Shown here in pieces: positions 37,836 to 46,063 of a DNA stretch of 64,000 nt. The notes below the pieces were generated by a model. The model was not told where the DNA came from, ran no database searches, and saw only the letters and a program-made list of their open reading frames with translations. Each line of letters opens with the position of its first letter. The first letter of the stretch is position 1. The stretch is from Microbacterium sp. zg-B96 (lineage in GTDB: Bacteria > Actinomycetota > Actinomycetes > Actinomycetales > Microbacteriaceae), in contig NZ_CP126738.1 of assembly GCF_030246865.1 (NCBI RefSeq), positions 2,976,001-3,040,000 on the forward strand. The letters run 5' to 3'. Both the position numbers and the translations under genes were made by a program.

Positions 37836-38786
37836 TCAGCCTACGGATTCCACGGGCCCTGGCTGCAACGTTTCAGTGCGGTGGATCGTGGCGTGCGGCA
37901 TCCGCGTGCGCATGATCTCGATGGCCTCGGTGTTGGCGTCCACCAGCACCGCGTCGCGGCCGAGTGCAGACGCGACTGCGCCGGTGGTGCCGCTGCCGGC
38001 GAAGAGATCCAGCACCCGGTCGCCGGGGCGGCTGGAGGCCTGCACGATGCGCCGCAGGATGCCCTCGGGCTTCTGCGTCGGGTAGCCGGTCTTCTCCCGT
38101 CCCGAGGTCGGCACGATGGTGTGCCACCACACGTCGGTGGGGAGCTTGCCGCGTGCCGCCTTCTCGGGGGTCACCAGCCCGGGGGCCATGTAGGGCTCGC
38201 GGTCCACGGCGGTGGAGTCGAAGTGGTAGCCGCGCGGATCCTTGACGTACACGAGGATCGTGTCGTGCTTGGTGGGCCAGCGGCTGCGGCTCTTGGCGCC
38301 GTAGTCGTAGGCCCAGATCAGCTCGTTGAGGAACCGGTCCCGTCCGACGAGGGCGTCCAGCAGCACCTTGGCGTAGTGGGCCTCGCGGTAATCCAGGTGC
38401 AGGTACAGCGTGCCGTCGTCGGCGAGCAGACGCCACGCTTCGGCGAGGCGGGGCTCGAGGAAGTCCCAGTAGTTCTCGAACCGGTCGTCGTAGCGGCTGA
38501 GGTCGCCGCGCAGGCGCGAGTATTCGCGACCGCGGAATCCGGTCTTCACCGGATCGGCGTCGGAATTCAGCCTCAGCGGCGCAGATCCCCCGTTTTCGGC
38601 CGGTTCGTCGCTCTCCGGCTGAATTCTGACGGCGGATTCGACGGCACGCTTCTGCGTGCGGCCGGTGTTGAACGGCGGGTCGAGGTAGATGAGGGTGAAG
38701 GAGCCGTCGTCGAGGGTCCGCGCGACGGAGAGGTTGTCGCCGTGGTGGATGTCGACGCGGCCTGGTTGCTCGCCTGCGCCGATCAC
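37836..38786 (-). CDS. Orphan site-specific DNA methyltransferase (beta class)
   Basis: The 316-residue enzyme has the catalytic motif IYLDPPFNTGRTQ near residue 32 and the SAM-binding motif LDLFAGSGTTGAVA near residue 275, with the target-recognition region between them. DPPF before FAGSGT is the beta-class order seen in N6-adenine or N4-cytosine methyltransferases. No restriction endonuclease gene is nearby, so it is an orphan and may have an epigenetic or housekeeping role. It starts with GTG 38786 overlapping the lipoate ligase-like gene (GTGA). Between motifs, around residues 54-75, a 64-base palindromic DNA element is read through in frame. Confidence 0.9.
   Translation of the reverse strand: MIGAGEQPGRVDIHHGDNLSVARTLDDGSFTLIYLDPPFNTGRTQKRAVESAVRIQPESDEPAENGGSAPLRLNSDADPVKTGFRGREYSRLRGDLSRYDDRFENYWDFLEPRLAEAWRLLADDGTLYLHLDYREAHYAKVLLDALVGRDRFLNELIWAYDYGAKSRSRWPTKHDTILVYVKDPRGYHFDSTAVDREPYMAPGLVTPEKAARGKLPTDVWWHTIVPTSGREKTGYPTQKPEGILRRIVQASSRPGDRVLDLFAGSGTTGAVASALGRDAVLVDANTEAIEIMRTRMPHATIHRTETLQPGPVESVG
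38563..38626. repeat. Palindromic insertion inside the methyltransferase gene
   Basis: GAATTCAGCC (38563-38572) and GGCTGAATTC (38617-38626) are perfect inverted repeats 44 bases apart. The element encodes a charged, low-complexity linker (QPESDEPAENGGSAPLRLNS) where this methyltransferase family usually has a much shorter segment, so it looks like an in-frame insertion of an intergenic-type palindrome. Confidence 0.6.
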
Positions 38787-39832
38787 GGAACCCGGTGCAG
38801 CCACGCGTCGGTGGCGAACTTGGACTGCACGAGGGCCTCGGCTTCGGCGTACTCGTCCTCGGTGATCTGCCCCTCGGTCGCGCCGTACAGGTTGGCGAAG
38901 GTGGTCTTGAACCGCTCGATGATCTCCTCCCGCGGCAGGCCGGTCTGGCTGCGCAGCGGATCGACACGCTTGGCGGCAGAGGCGGTGCCCTTGTCGCTGA
39001 GCTTCTCGCGGCCGATGCGCAGCACCTCGGTCAGCACCTGCCCGTCCATGTCGTAGCTGAGGCTCGCGTGGTGCAGCACCCCACCGTTGGCGAGGCGCTT
39101 CTGCGCCGCCCCGCCGATCTTGCCCTGGGGGGAGGAGATGTCGTTGAGCGGCTTGTAGGTGGCGTCGATGCCCAGCGACCGCAGCGCCTGCAGGGCCCAG
39201 TCGTCGAGGAACGCGTACGAATCCGCGAAGGTCATGCCGGCGACGAGGGATGCCGGCACGTACAGCGAGTACGTGATGATCCACTCCGCGGAGATCAGCA
39301 TGGCCCCGCCGCCGGAGATGCGACGCACGACCTCGAAGCCGTGCTTGGCGGCCCCCTCGGGGTCGACCTCGTTGCGGTACGACTGGAACGAGCCGATCAC
39401 GACGGCGGACGAGTCCCACGTCCAGATGCGCATGGTGGGCTTGCGGCGGCCGTCGCCCACCCGGGCGGTGAGGACCTCGTCCAGGGCCAGGTTCATGTGC
39501 GGCGACAGCGGCCGGTCGTGCACGATCTCCCACTCGAAGTCGCGCCAGCCGGGTGCGGTCACCAGCGCCCGCCGCACGGCGGTGCCGACCGATTCGGGGG
39601 TGAATCCCAGTAACTGCGCGCCGGCGGGAAGTGCCGAGCGCACGGCCGCCGCGATCGTGGCCACGTCGGCCTCGACGGGAAGCCCCGTAACGGCGGCGTT
39701 TATGTCGGCCAAAGCGTCATCGGGCTCGAGGAAGAAGTCCCCCGCGAGGCGGAAGTCGGTGATCAGCCCCTCGTCGACTTCGAGATCGACGACGACGAGT
39801 TTGCCGCCTGGAACCTTGTACTCACCGTGCAT
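38783..39832 (-). CDS. Lipoate-protein ligase A-like protein with fused N-terminal accessory domain
   Basis: A 349-residue protein. Residues 1-85 resemble the small accessory domain that in E. coli LplA lies at the C-terminus (GKLVVVDLEVDEGLITDFRLAGDFF). The catalytic BPL/LplA domain follows, with HMNLALDEVL, the RRISGGGAML lipoate-binding loop near residue 168, and GKIGGAAQKRL with the conserved lysine near 238. It would activate lipoate or octanoate and pass it to 2-oxoacid dehydrogenase or GcvH proteins. It heads an operon with the DNA methyltransferase (GTGA overlap). A lipoyl amidotransferase role is also possible. Confidence 0.85.
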   Translation of the reverse strand: MHGEYKVPGGKLVVVDLEVDEGLITDFRLAGDFFLEPDDALADINAAVTGLPVEADVATIAAAVRSALPAGAQLLGFTPESVGTAVRRALVTAPGWRDFEWEIVHDRPLSPHMNLALDEVLTARVGDGRRKPTMRIWTWDSSAVVIGSFQSYRNEVDPEGAAKHGFEVVRRISGGGAMLISAEWIITYSLYVPASLVAGMTFADSYAFLDDWALQALRSLGIDATYKPLNDISSPQGKIGGAAQKRLANGGVLHHASLSYDMDGQVLTEVLRIGREKLSDKGTASAAKRVDPLRSQTGLPREEIIERFKTTFANLYGATEGQITEDEYAEAEALVQSKFATDAWLHRVP

Positions 39833-39857
39833 GCGTCAACCCTACGGGCCCCGCTGA

Positions 39858-40022
39858 TAGACTGGGGGAAGCGGCCACGTGCCGCTACGTCGTCGTCACG
39901 ACTCCCCGATCCAGGTCGCGGCATCTTTTCGAACGGCGAACCGAAGCGCGAATCCGCGCCGTCGCCATACCGCACCCGAGACCTTCACGACTTCTCCGTG
40001 CGCCCTGCCCGAAAGCACTTCC
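39858..40022 (+). promoter_or_regulatory. Promoter and long 5' leader of the DEAD-box helicase gene
   Basis: A TAGACT -10 box at 39858-39863 precedes the helicase ATG by 160 bases, leaving a leader of about 150 bases in a window where many genes appear leaderless. Cold-induced helicase genes often have long regulatory leaders, so temperature or growth control is possible. I see no clear terminator or known riboswitch in it. A weak GAAAG lies before the ATG. Confidence 0.5.
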
Positions 40023-41516
40023 ATGTCTTCTTCTTTCCTGTCCCTCGGCGTGCCCGAGAAACTCGCCCAGGTGCTTGCCGCCGAAGGCAAGACCGAGGCG
40101 TTCGCCATTCAGCGCGACACCCTCCCCGACTCCCTCGCCGGGCGTGACGTGCTCGGCCGCGGCCGCACCGGCAGCGGCAAGACCATCGCCTTCGCCCTTC
40201 CCATGGTCGCCCGCCTCTCCGGCGCCGCAGCGTCGGGCCGTCGCCCCGGTCGCCCCCGCGGCCTGGTGCTGGCCCCGACCCGCGAGCTCGCCACGCAGAT
40301 CGCCGCGGTCATCGCACCGCTGGCAAACGCCGTGGGCCTGACCGTCACCACGATCTTCGGTGGCGTCAGCCAGCGCCCGCAGGAGCAGGCGCTCGGTCGC
40401 GGCGTCGACATCGTCGTGGCCTGCCCCGGCCGCCTCGAGGACCTCATGAAGCAGAAGGTCGTCGACCTCTCCGCCGTGGAGATCGCCGTGCTGGACGAGG
40501 CCGACCACATGGCCGACCTGGGCTTCCTGCCCGGTGTCACCCGCATCCTCGCCGCCACGCCCGCCGGTGGTCAGCGTCTGCTGTTCAGCGCGACGCTGGA
40601 CCGCGGCGTCGACGGCCTGGTGCGCAAGTTCCTGCGCGACGAGGTGCGTCACGAGGTCGACGAGTCCAGCGTGCCGCAGGGCGTCATGACCCACCGCGTG
40701 TTCGTGGTGCACGGCACCGACGACAAGACCGCTCTGGTGCGTCACCTCGCGTCCGGCCGTGGCCGCCGCATCCTCTTCACCCGCACCAAGCACCAGGCAA
40801 AGAAGCTCGCCAAGCAGCTGACCGCGTCGGGCATCCCGGCGGTCGACCTGCACGGCAACCTGTCGCAGGGTGCTCGTGACCGCAACCTCGCCTCATTCGG
40901 CGCGGAGCTGTCCAAGGGCGGCGTCCGCGTCCTGGTCGCCACCGACGTCGCAGCCCGCGGCGTGCACGTGGACGACGTCGAACTCGTCGTGCACGTCGAC
41001 CCGCCCATGGAGCACAAGGCGTACCTGCACCGCTCGGGCCGCACCGCCCGCGCCGGCGCCGAGGGCGTCGTCGTGACGGTGGCCCTGCACGCCCAGCGCA
41101 GCGAAGTGAAGGACCTGCTGCGCAAGGCCCAGGTGGCCGCCGCGCTCGAGGCCGTCACGCCGCACGGCTCCGAAGTGTCCGTTCTCGTCGGCGAGCCCGC
41201 CGATCACGTCACCCCCGCACCCGAGGCCCCCGCCCAGCGCGGCGGCGGCGGTGGCGGTGGCGGCCAGCGCGGCGGCGGTCGGTCGGAGCGCCCCGAGCGT
41301 TCCGGCGCCGGTGGCGGCGGTGCCCGCCGTGGCGGTGGCGGACGTGGCCGTGACGGTCAGGGGTCGGGTCAGGGCGCACCTCGTGCGGCCGGCGCCCCGG
41401 CATCCGCTCGTCCTGCGCAGCGCGCCTCGCGCCCGACCACCGGCAGCACGGTCGCGGACATCCGCGCCACCGCCGGCACAGGTCGCGGTCGCGGCTCACG
41501 CCGCGCCAACGGCTGA
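40023..41516 (+). CDS. DEAD-box ATP-dependent RNA helicase
   Basis: The 497-residue helicase shows all core motifs: Q motif near residue 27 (FAIQRDTLPD), GRGRTGSGKT (Walker A) near 47, PTREL near 85, VLDEADHM (DEAD) near 158, SAT near 190, and the second-domain VATDVAARGVHV and HRSGRTARAG. From about residue 400 a Gly/Arg-rich low-complexity tail follows, typical of actinobacterial RhlE-type helicases acting in ribosome assembly or RNA decay. The start at ATG 40023 is set by the Q-motif distance; the open frame upstream is leader. It converges on an alpha/beta hydrolase with a mirror repeat between. Confidence 0.93.
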   Translation: MSSSFLSLGVPEKLAQVLAAEGKTEAFAIQRDTLPDSLAGRDVLGRGRTGSGKTIAFALPMVARLSGAAASGRRPGRPRGLVLAPTRELATQIAAVIAPLANAVGLTVTTIFGGVSQRPQEQALGRGVDIVVACPGRLEDLMKQKVVDLSAVEIAVLDEADHMADLGFLPGVTRILAATPAGGQRLLFSATLDRGVDGLVRKFLRDEVRHEVDESSVPQGVMTHRVFVVHGTDDKTALVRHLASGRGRRILFTRTKHQAKKLAKQLTASGIPAVDLHGNLSQGARDRNLASFGAELSKGGVRVLVATDVAARGVHVDDVELVVHVDPPMEHKAYLHRSGRTARAGAEGVVVTVALHAQRSEVKDLLRKAQVAAALEAVTPHGSEVSVLVGEPADHVTPAPEAPAQRGGGGGGGGQRGGGRSERPERSGAGGGGARRGGGGRGRDGQGSGQGAPRAAGAPASARPAQRASRPTTGSTVADIRATAGTGRGRGSRRANG

Positions 41517-41537
41517 CCCCTCACGCCCCAAAACGCT

Positions 41538-41602
41538 GAGACCGCATCTGGCGGCCGAGACGGTGGTTATTTACCGCTGTCTCGGCCGCCAGTTGCTGTT
41601 TC
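41538..41602. repeat. Mirror-tandem repeat at convergent gene ends (GAGAC word, period 19)
   Basis: GAGAC occurs forward at 41538 and 41557 (19 apart), and reversed as GTCTC at 41579 and GTTTC at 41598 (19 apart, one change). The inner arms CTGGCGGCCGAGAC (41548-41561) and GTCTCGGCCGCCAG (41579-41592) are a perfect 14-base stem. The loop holds the TAA stop of the minus-strand hydrolase, so the element supplies that protein's last residues. Probably a bidirectional terminator. Confidence 0.7.
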
Positions 41603-42484
41603 ACGGTCGAGGGAGGCGGCGGGGACGGGGCCGGCGGATGCCGCGGGGAAGCGGGCGGCGAGCCAGGTGAGCAGGTCGCCTCGCACGTCGGCCTGCGCCA
41701 CCTCGTTGAAGATCTCGTGCCGGGCCTCGGGGTAGACCAGGGTGGTCACGTCCGTGAAGCCGCAACGGCGCCGGTAGGCATCGGCCAGGCGGTGCACGCT
41801 GCGCGGCCCGCCGACCGTGTCGTCCCGCCCGACCTGCAGCAGCACGGGCATATCGACGCCGAGCCCGCGCCGCGGCCGGCCGAACAGCCGCAGCCCGTCG
41901 ATCACTCCGAACAGCTTCGCCAGGGGAACGGTCGTCGTCAGCGGATCGTCGATGAAGGCCTGGCAGACGGCGGCATCCGACGACAGCCACTCGGTACCCA
42001 GCGCACCGGGCGAGTGCCACGGCGCGTTGAGGTTGCCGGCGTTCAGCGATCCCGGCCAGCGCAGCGCTGACCCCGACAGCACGACCGCGTCATACGCTTC
42101 GGGGTGCTCATCGACGAGCATCTGCGCCAGGAACGACCCCCAGGAATGCCCCAGCAGCACCAGCGGCAGCGCGGGATTGTCCTCGTGGATGATCTGGGTC
42201 AACTGCCACACGGCCGCCTGCGCGGCCCGCAGCCCGCCTTTGCCGAGCCGCCCGAGCTTGCTGACATCGCCGTTGTGCTGGCGGATGCCGGTGCGCCCGT
42301 GCCCGCGGTGATCGTCGGCATAGACGATGTAGCCGGCGTCGGTCAGAGCCGCGATCAGGGCGCCGTAACGGCCGGCATGCTCGCCGACGCCGTGCAGCAG
42401 TTGCACGGCGGCGCGGGGTTCGGTGCGGGCGGGGTGTACGTCGTACACGATCGCGATGCCGTGTGCGTCGATGAACTCGGGCAT
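41567..42484 (-). CDS. Monoacylglycerol lipase-like alpha/beta hydrolase (serine aminopeptidase S33 fold)
   Basis: A 305-residue hydrolase of the Hydrolase_4 group: QLLHGVGEHAGRYG near residue 28, DDHRGHGRTG near 57, nucleophile in LLGHSWGSFLAQ near 110, acid Asp in VGRDDTVGG near 232 and His in PEARHEIFNE near 265. This pattern is typical of monoglyceride lipases and lysophospholipases. The C-terminal dozen residues are encoded by the mirror repeat and are probably not functional. It is monocistronic, with a strong hairpin upstream that ends the preceding gene. Confidence 0.88.
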   Translation of the reverse strand: MPEFIDAHGIAIVYDVHPARTEPRAAVQLLHGVGEHAGRYGALIAALTDAGYIVYADDHRGHGRTGIRQHNGDVSKLGRLGKGGLRAAQAAVWQLTQIIHEDNPALPLVLLGHSWGSFLAQMLVDEHPEAYDAVVLSGSALRWPGSLNAGNLNAPWHSPGALGTEWLSSDAAVCQAFIDDPLTTTVPLAKLFGVIDGLRLFGRPRRGLGVDMPVLLQVGRDDTVGGPRSVHRLADAYRRRCGFTDVTTLVYPEARHEIFNEVAQADVRGDLLTWLAARFPAASAGPVPAASLDRETATGGRDSGK

Positions 42485-42510
42485 GCCGATGATTCTAGGG
42501 TCGCCTCACG

Positions 42511-42549
42511 CACACGGAAGGCCCCGCACGAAGCGGGGCCTTCGGTGTG
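42511..42549 (-). terminator. Terminator of the rhamnogalacturonan lyase gene
   Basis: A 17-base stem with one mismatch (CACACGGAAGGCCCCGC against GCGGGGCCTTCGGTGTG) around an ACGAA loop, ten bases after the lyase stop on the minus strand. It is the strongest simple hairpin in the window, but has no U-run. Confidence 0.85.
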
Positions 42550-42558
42550 CGACGAGCC

Positions 42559-45468
42559 TCAGCGGCGGCAGGCCGCCGCGGGGTAGGCCACCTCGTACGT
42601 CGAGGTGTAGCTGACGCCGCCTGAGACCGTGGATGCCGTGACGGTCGCGGTGCCGGCCGGGATCGACCGCTCACCGGTGTTGTGCAGCTCGGTGACGACG
42701 CCCAGGCGCTTGAGGGTCTTGTGCTTCTCGGCATCGAGCACCGAGATGTGCACGTCGACCTTCTGCGGTCCTGCGTTCAGCGCGAACACGCCGACGAAGA
42801 CCTTGTTCCCCACGCAGTGCGCATAGGCGCGGGTCACCAGCGGCACCGCCTGGCCCTTCTTGACCACTGCGGTGGCCGAGGGGTCGGACGGGTCCGATGC
42901 GCCGGCGGCGCTGACCGCGACGACGGTCGCCGTCCACTTGCCCGGTGCGACGCGCGTGAACAGGGCGCTGCGGGCATCGGCTGCCACCTCCTGCACGAGC
43001 GGCTCGCCCCGCTCCGGGGTGAGGGTGACGACGTAGCCGGTGATGTCGTGCGTGCCGGGTTCAGCGGGTGCCTCCCACGTCACGGTGACGCCGTCGGTGC
43101 CGACTGCGATACCCGGGGCTGCGACCGGCTGCGGGGCTGCCCGCAGCGGTACCCCGGCGAAGTCCATGCCGGAGGCGAGGTGGAACCCGGTGTAGGCCGG
43201 CTGGTTGTACGCCGTCTGCTGCCGCGCGATCTCGGCCCGGTACTGCGGGTCGTGCATGAGCGTGTACAGCTTGTGGCCGGTCACCTCGGTGGACACGAAC
43301 AGCCGCAGCGCGCTGGAGTCTGCGGTGCGCACCAACAGCTCTTCCCGCCAGTCGCCGAGGACGTCGGCGACCAGTGACGGGTTGCCCTTGGTGCCGTTGT
43401 TGGTGCGGGTGTCGGATGCCGTCACGAGGGTGCCGCGCGTCCAGTCGTCGATCGTCGGGGTGACCGCCTCGGCGCCGTTGACGATCTGAGTGGTGAGATC
43501 CCCTGCCCACCGGATCGACATGTTGGTGCCGGGGTTGGTGGATGCCAGCACGTCGCCGGTCGCCGACAGCAAGCCGGAGGCATCCGTCCCCGCCGGCATG
43601 CTCGACCAGACCTCCATGCCGGGGACGTCGGTGCGGACGTCGCCGATCAGGCCGCGGCCGGTGTCGCGGCCCGAGTAGGCGCCGAAGATGACCTCGCCGG
43701 TGGCGGCGTCGCGCAACGCGGTGCCGTAGGGAGCCCACGCGCCGCCCTCGTGGACGGTGAAGATCTCGAGCCCCGGGCGCGCCGGGTCGATGTCGGTGAC
43801 GTGCATGGCGTCGCCGTGACCGAGGCGGGTGTTCTCACCGGGGGCGCCGCTTCCTTCGGGCATGACATCGAACGACGAGTACAGCAGCGATCCGTCGTCG
43901 TCGAGGGTCGCCGAGCCGTACACGACCTCCTGCTTGCCGTCGCCGTCGACATCGGCGGCGCTGAGGCTGTGGAAGCCCTGCGTCGTGATGGTGCCGTACT
44001 GCGGGTCGGTGCCGTCGCGGCCGTGCGGGCCGTCGTTGAACGGGTTCGTCATCGGCACGTGGCCGCTGTCGACGAACCATCGCTGCGTGAGCGCGGTGCC
44101 GTTCCAGTCGTAGGTGGCGATCGTGGAGCGGGTGTAGTAGCCGCGGGCGAACACCGCCGACGGCCGTTCGCCGTCGAGGTAGGCCACGCCGGAGAGGAAC
44201 CGGTCGACGCGGTTGCCCGGTTCGATGCGGCTCATCGCGTAGTCGCCCCACAGCAGGCCGTCGTCGCCGCGGCCGGGCTGGTAGGGGACCGTCTGAAGTT
44301 CCGCTCCGGTGGCGCCGTCGAACACGGTGAGGTACTCGGGGCCGTCCAGGATGAAGCCTTCGAACGCGCGCAGCACGTTGCGGGCCGACCTGCCCGGCGC
44401 GTAGACATCGATGAAGTAGTCGACCAGTTTTTCGGCGGACTCCCGCGACAACGGGTACTCGTGGGTCACCTCGGTGCCGAAGGCCTGCTCGAGGGTGGCC
44501 GGCCACTGGCCGGAGATGACCTCTTCGCGCTCGGACCAGCCGAGGAACAGCTCGACGAGGTGCTCCTCGTAGTCGGCGGCGCTCATGCGGTAGTCGTCGT
44601 CGTGCGAGTAGCCCGCTGCGACGTCTTCGGCCGGCATCGTGACGTAGGCCTCGTTCGTGACCGAACCGTCAGCGGCGTAGCCGATCGACCTCGTCCCCGG
44701 CGCGGTCTTGAGGATCGTCTCCGACCGTCCGTCGCCGTCGAAGTCGTAGACGAGGAACTGCGTGTAGTGCGCACCGGCGCGGATGTTGGCGCCCAACTCG
44801 ATGCGGTTCAGCAGCGTGCCGTCCAGCTCGTAGGTGTCGATGAACACCGGTCCGGTGTAGCCGACCTGCGAGACGTCCTTGGCGTTGGACGGGTCCCACT
44901 TGACGACGTACTCGTAGGCCCCGTCACCGTCCACGTCGCCCACCGACACGTCGTTCGCGGCGTATGTGTAGGCCTCCCCTGCGGGTGTGACGCCGTCAGC
45001 GGGTCGGGTCAGCGGGATGTCGAGGTGTCCCTGGGCCAGTGGCGCGGTGGCCGGGCTCGGCTCGCCCTCGCGGCCGGCGAGCACCGGGGCGACCTGGTAG
45101 GTCGCGGCGGCGGATCCCGCAGCGTCCAGGAAGTTGGTGCTGTCGGTGACGGTGGCGATCTTCGCACCGTCCCGATAGACGACGAAGTCGGTGCCGACCA
45201 GGCCGGAGTCACCGGCGCCGTAGGCCTCGCCCTGCAGCAGGCGCCAGCTGACGAACACCCCCGACGCGGTGCTCACGGCAACGACGCCGCGGTCGAGCCT
45301 CTCCAGTTGCGGGGATGAGGTGCCGGGGCCGGAGGTGGGGACGGATGCCGCGGCATCCGCCCCGGTGGCACTGGCGGCGTGGACCGGAAGCACCAGCGCA
45401 GCGGCCGTGACGGCGGCAGCGATGGTCATCCGGGTGGACGAACGGGTCCATGGGACAGGGGTTCTCAT
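42559..45468 (-). CDS. Secreted rhamnogalacturonan lyase (PL11) with fibronectin type III domain
   Basis: A 969-residue secreted enzyme. The first 40 residues form a signal peptide with a basic start (MRTPVPWTRSSTR) and a hydrophobic Ala/Val core. Then comes the eight-bladed propeller of PL11 lyases, with Ca-binding repeats DGDGAYEYVVKWDPSN near residue 180, DFDGDGRSE and DVDGDGKQEVVYG, and a KWDPSNAKD block typical of YesW-type enzymes. A fibronectin type III domain (about 790-880) and a beta-rich end domain follow. It cleaves the rhamnose-galacturonate backbone outside the cell by beta-elimination. ATG 45468 follows AAGGTGA; a LacI-type operator lies 29 bases upstream. Confidence 0.92.
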   Translation of the reverse strand: MRTPVPWTRSSTRMTIAAAVTAAALVLPVHAASATGADAAASVPTSGPGTSSPQLERLDRGVVAVSTASGVFVSWRLLQGEAYGAGDSGLVGTDFVVYRDGAKIATVTDSTNFLDAAGSAAATYQVAPVLAGREGEPSPATAPLAQGHLDIPLTRPADGVTPAGEAYTYAANDVSVGDVDGDGAYEYVVKWDPSNAKDVSQVGYTGPVFIDTYELDGTLLNRIELGANIRAGAHYTQFLVYDFDGDGRSETILKTAPGTRSIGYAADGSVTNEAYVTMPAEDVAAGYSHDDDYRMSAADYEEHLVELFLGWSEREEVISGQWPATLEQAFGTEVTHEYPLSRESAEKLVDYFIDVYAPGRSARNVLRAFEGFILDGPEYLTVFDGATGAELQTVPYQPGRGDDGLLWGDYAMSRIEPGNRVDRFLSGVAYLDGERPSAVFARGYYTRSTIATYDWNGTALTQRWFVDSGHVPMTNPFNDGPHGRDGTDPQYGTITTQGFHSLSAADVDGDGKQEVVYGSATLDDDGSLLYSSFDVMPEGSGAPGENTRLGHGDAMHVTDIDPARPGLEIFTVHEGGAWAPYGTALRDAATGEVIFGAYSGRDTGRGLIGDVRTDVPGMEVWSSMPAGTDASGLLSATGDVLASTNPGTNMSIRWAGDLTTQIVNGAEAVTPTIDDWTRGTLVTASDTRTNNGTKGNPSLVADVLGDWREELLVRTADSSALRLFVSTEVTGHKLYTLMHDPQYRAEIARQQTAYNQPAYTGFHLASGMDFAGVPLRAAPQPVAAPGIAVGTDGVTVTWEAPAEPGTHDITGYVVTLTPERGEPLVQEVAADARSALFTRVAPGKWTATVVAVSAAGASDPSDPSATAVVKKGQAVPLVTRAYAHCVGNKVFVGVFALNAGPQKVDVHISVLDAEKHKTLKRLGVVTELHNTGERSIPAGTATVTASTVSGGVSYTSTYEVAYPAAACRR

Positions 45469-45496
45469 GCGGTTCACCTTTGAATCGGATTTGCTT

Positions 45497-45510
45497 GGAA
45501 TGCGCTTTCC
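45497..45510 (-). promoter_or_regulatory. LacI-type operator of the rhamnogalacturonan lyase gene
   Basis: GGAATGCGCTTTCC matches the 14-base consensus seen before the sugar-acid operons 29-45 kb away. This places the extracellular lyase in the same predicted regulon as the uronate operon and GH35. Confidence 0.7.
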
Positions 45511-45575
45511 CCAGTCGCAGGTCGAGCCTAGAGGTCTGCACACCGCCGGGTCAACGCCCATCGGACCCCATTTTG

Positions 45576-45604
45576 CTTAGCAACACTAATGAGCTACGCT
45601 AAGG
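45576..45604 (+). promoter_or_regulatory. Probable MarR operator
   Basis: CTTAGC (45576-45581) and GCTAAG (near 45598-45603) form an inverted repeat around a TACGCT -10-like box at 45595-45600, just before the MarR ATG at 45611. Autoregulation of the MarR-MFS pair is likely. Confidence 0.55.
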
Positions 45605-45610
45605 ACCTGT

Positions 45611-46063
45611 ATGAGTTCGCCACACGCCTCCCCCTCCCCCTCGCCGGACCTCTCGACCTCGGCCTCCGACCTGCGCATGGCCACGTTCCGCCTGGCCCGG
45701 CGCCTGCGCGCCCAGCGCGCGGTGGATGCCATGAGCGACGGCCAGTTCGCCGTGCTCGCCGCGCTCACCACGCACGGCGACCACACCCTCGGCGAACTCG
45801 CCGACCGGGAACGGGTCTCCGCGCCGTCGATGAACCGCACCGTGAACTGCCTCGAGGAGTCGGGCTACATCGTGCGCACCCCCGACGAGCAGGACCGCCG
45901 CAAGGTGAACATCTCGCTGACCGAGACCGGACGGGCCGTCGTCGAGGAGACCACCCGCCGCCGCGACTCATGGCTCGAGCAGGCGTTCGCCTCGCTGACC
46001 GACGCCGAGCGCGCCGTGCTCGCGCAGGCCGCCGACATCATGCGGGAGGTGGCGTCGCGATGA
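45611..46063 (+). CDS. MarR family transcriptional regulator
   Basis: A 150-residue winged-helix regulator after a Ser/Pro-rich 15-residue lead. The recognition region reads TLGELADRERVSAPSMNRTVNCLEE near residues 58-80, followed by a wing with EQDRRKVNISLT. It is translationally coupled to the MFS gene (ATGA) and almost certainly controls it through the inverted repeat upstream. The ligand is probably a toxic compound exported by the pump. Confidence 0.9.
   Translation: MSSPHASPSPSPDLSTSASDLRMATFRLARRLRAQRAVDAMSDGQFAVLAALTTHGDHTLGELADRERVSAPSMNRTVNCLEESGYIVRTPDEQDRRKVNISLTETGRAVVEETTRRRDSWLEQAFASLTDAERAVLAQAADIMREVASR

Noticed and set aside
38783..38786. Methyltransferase as part of a restriction-modification system
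   Set aside because: Neighbours are a lipoate ligase-like protein and an LLM oxidoreductase; no endonuclease or specificity gene is visible.
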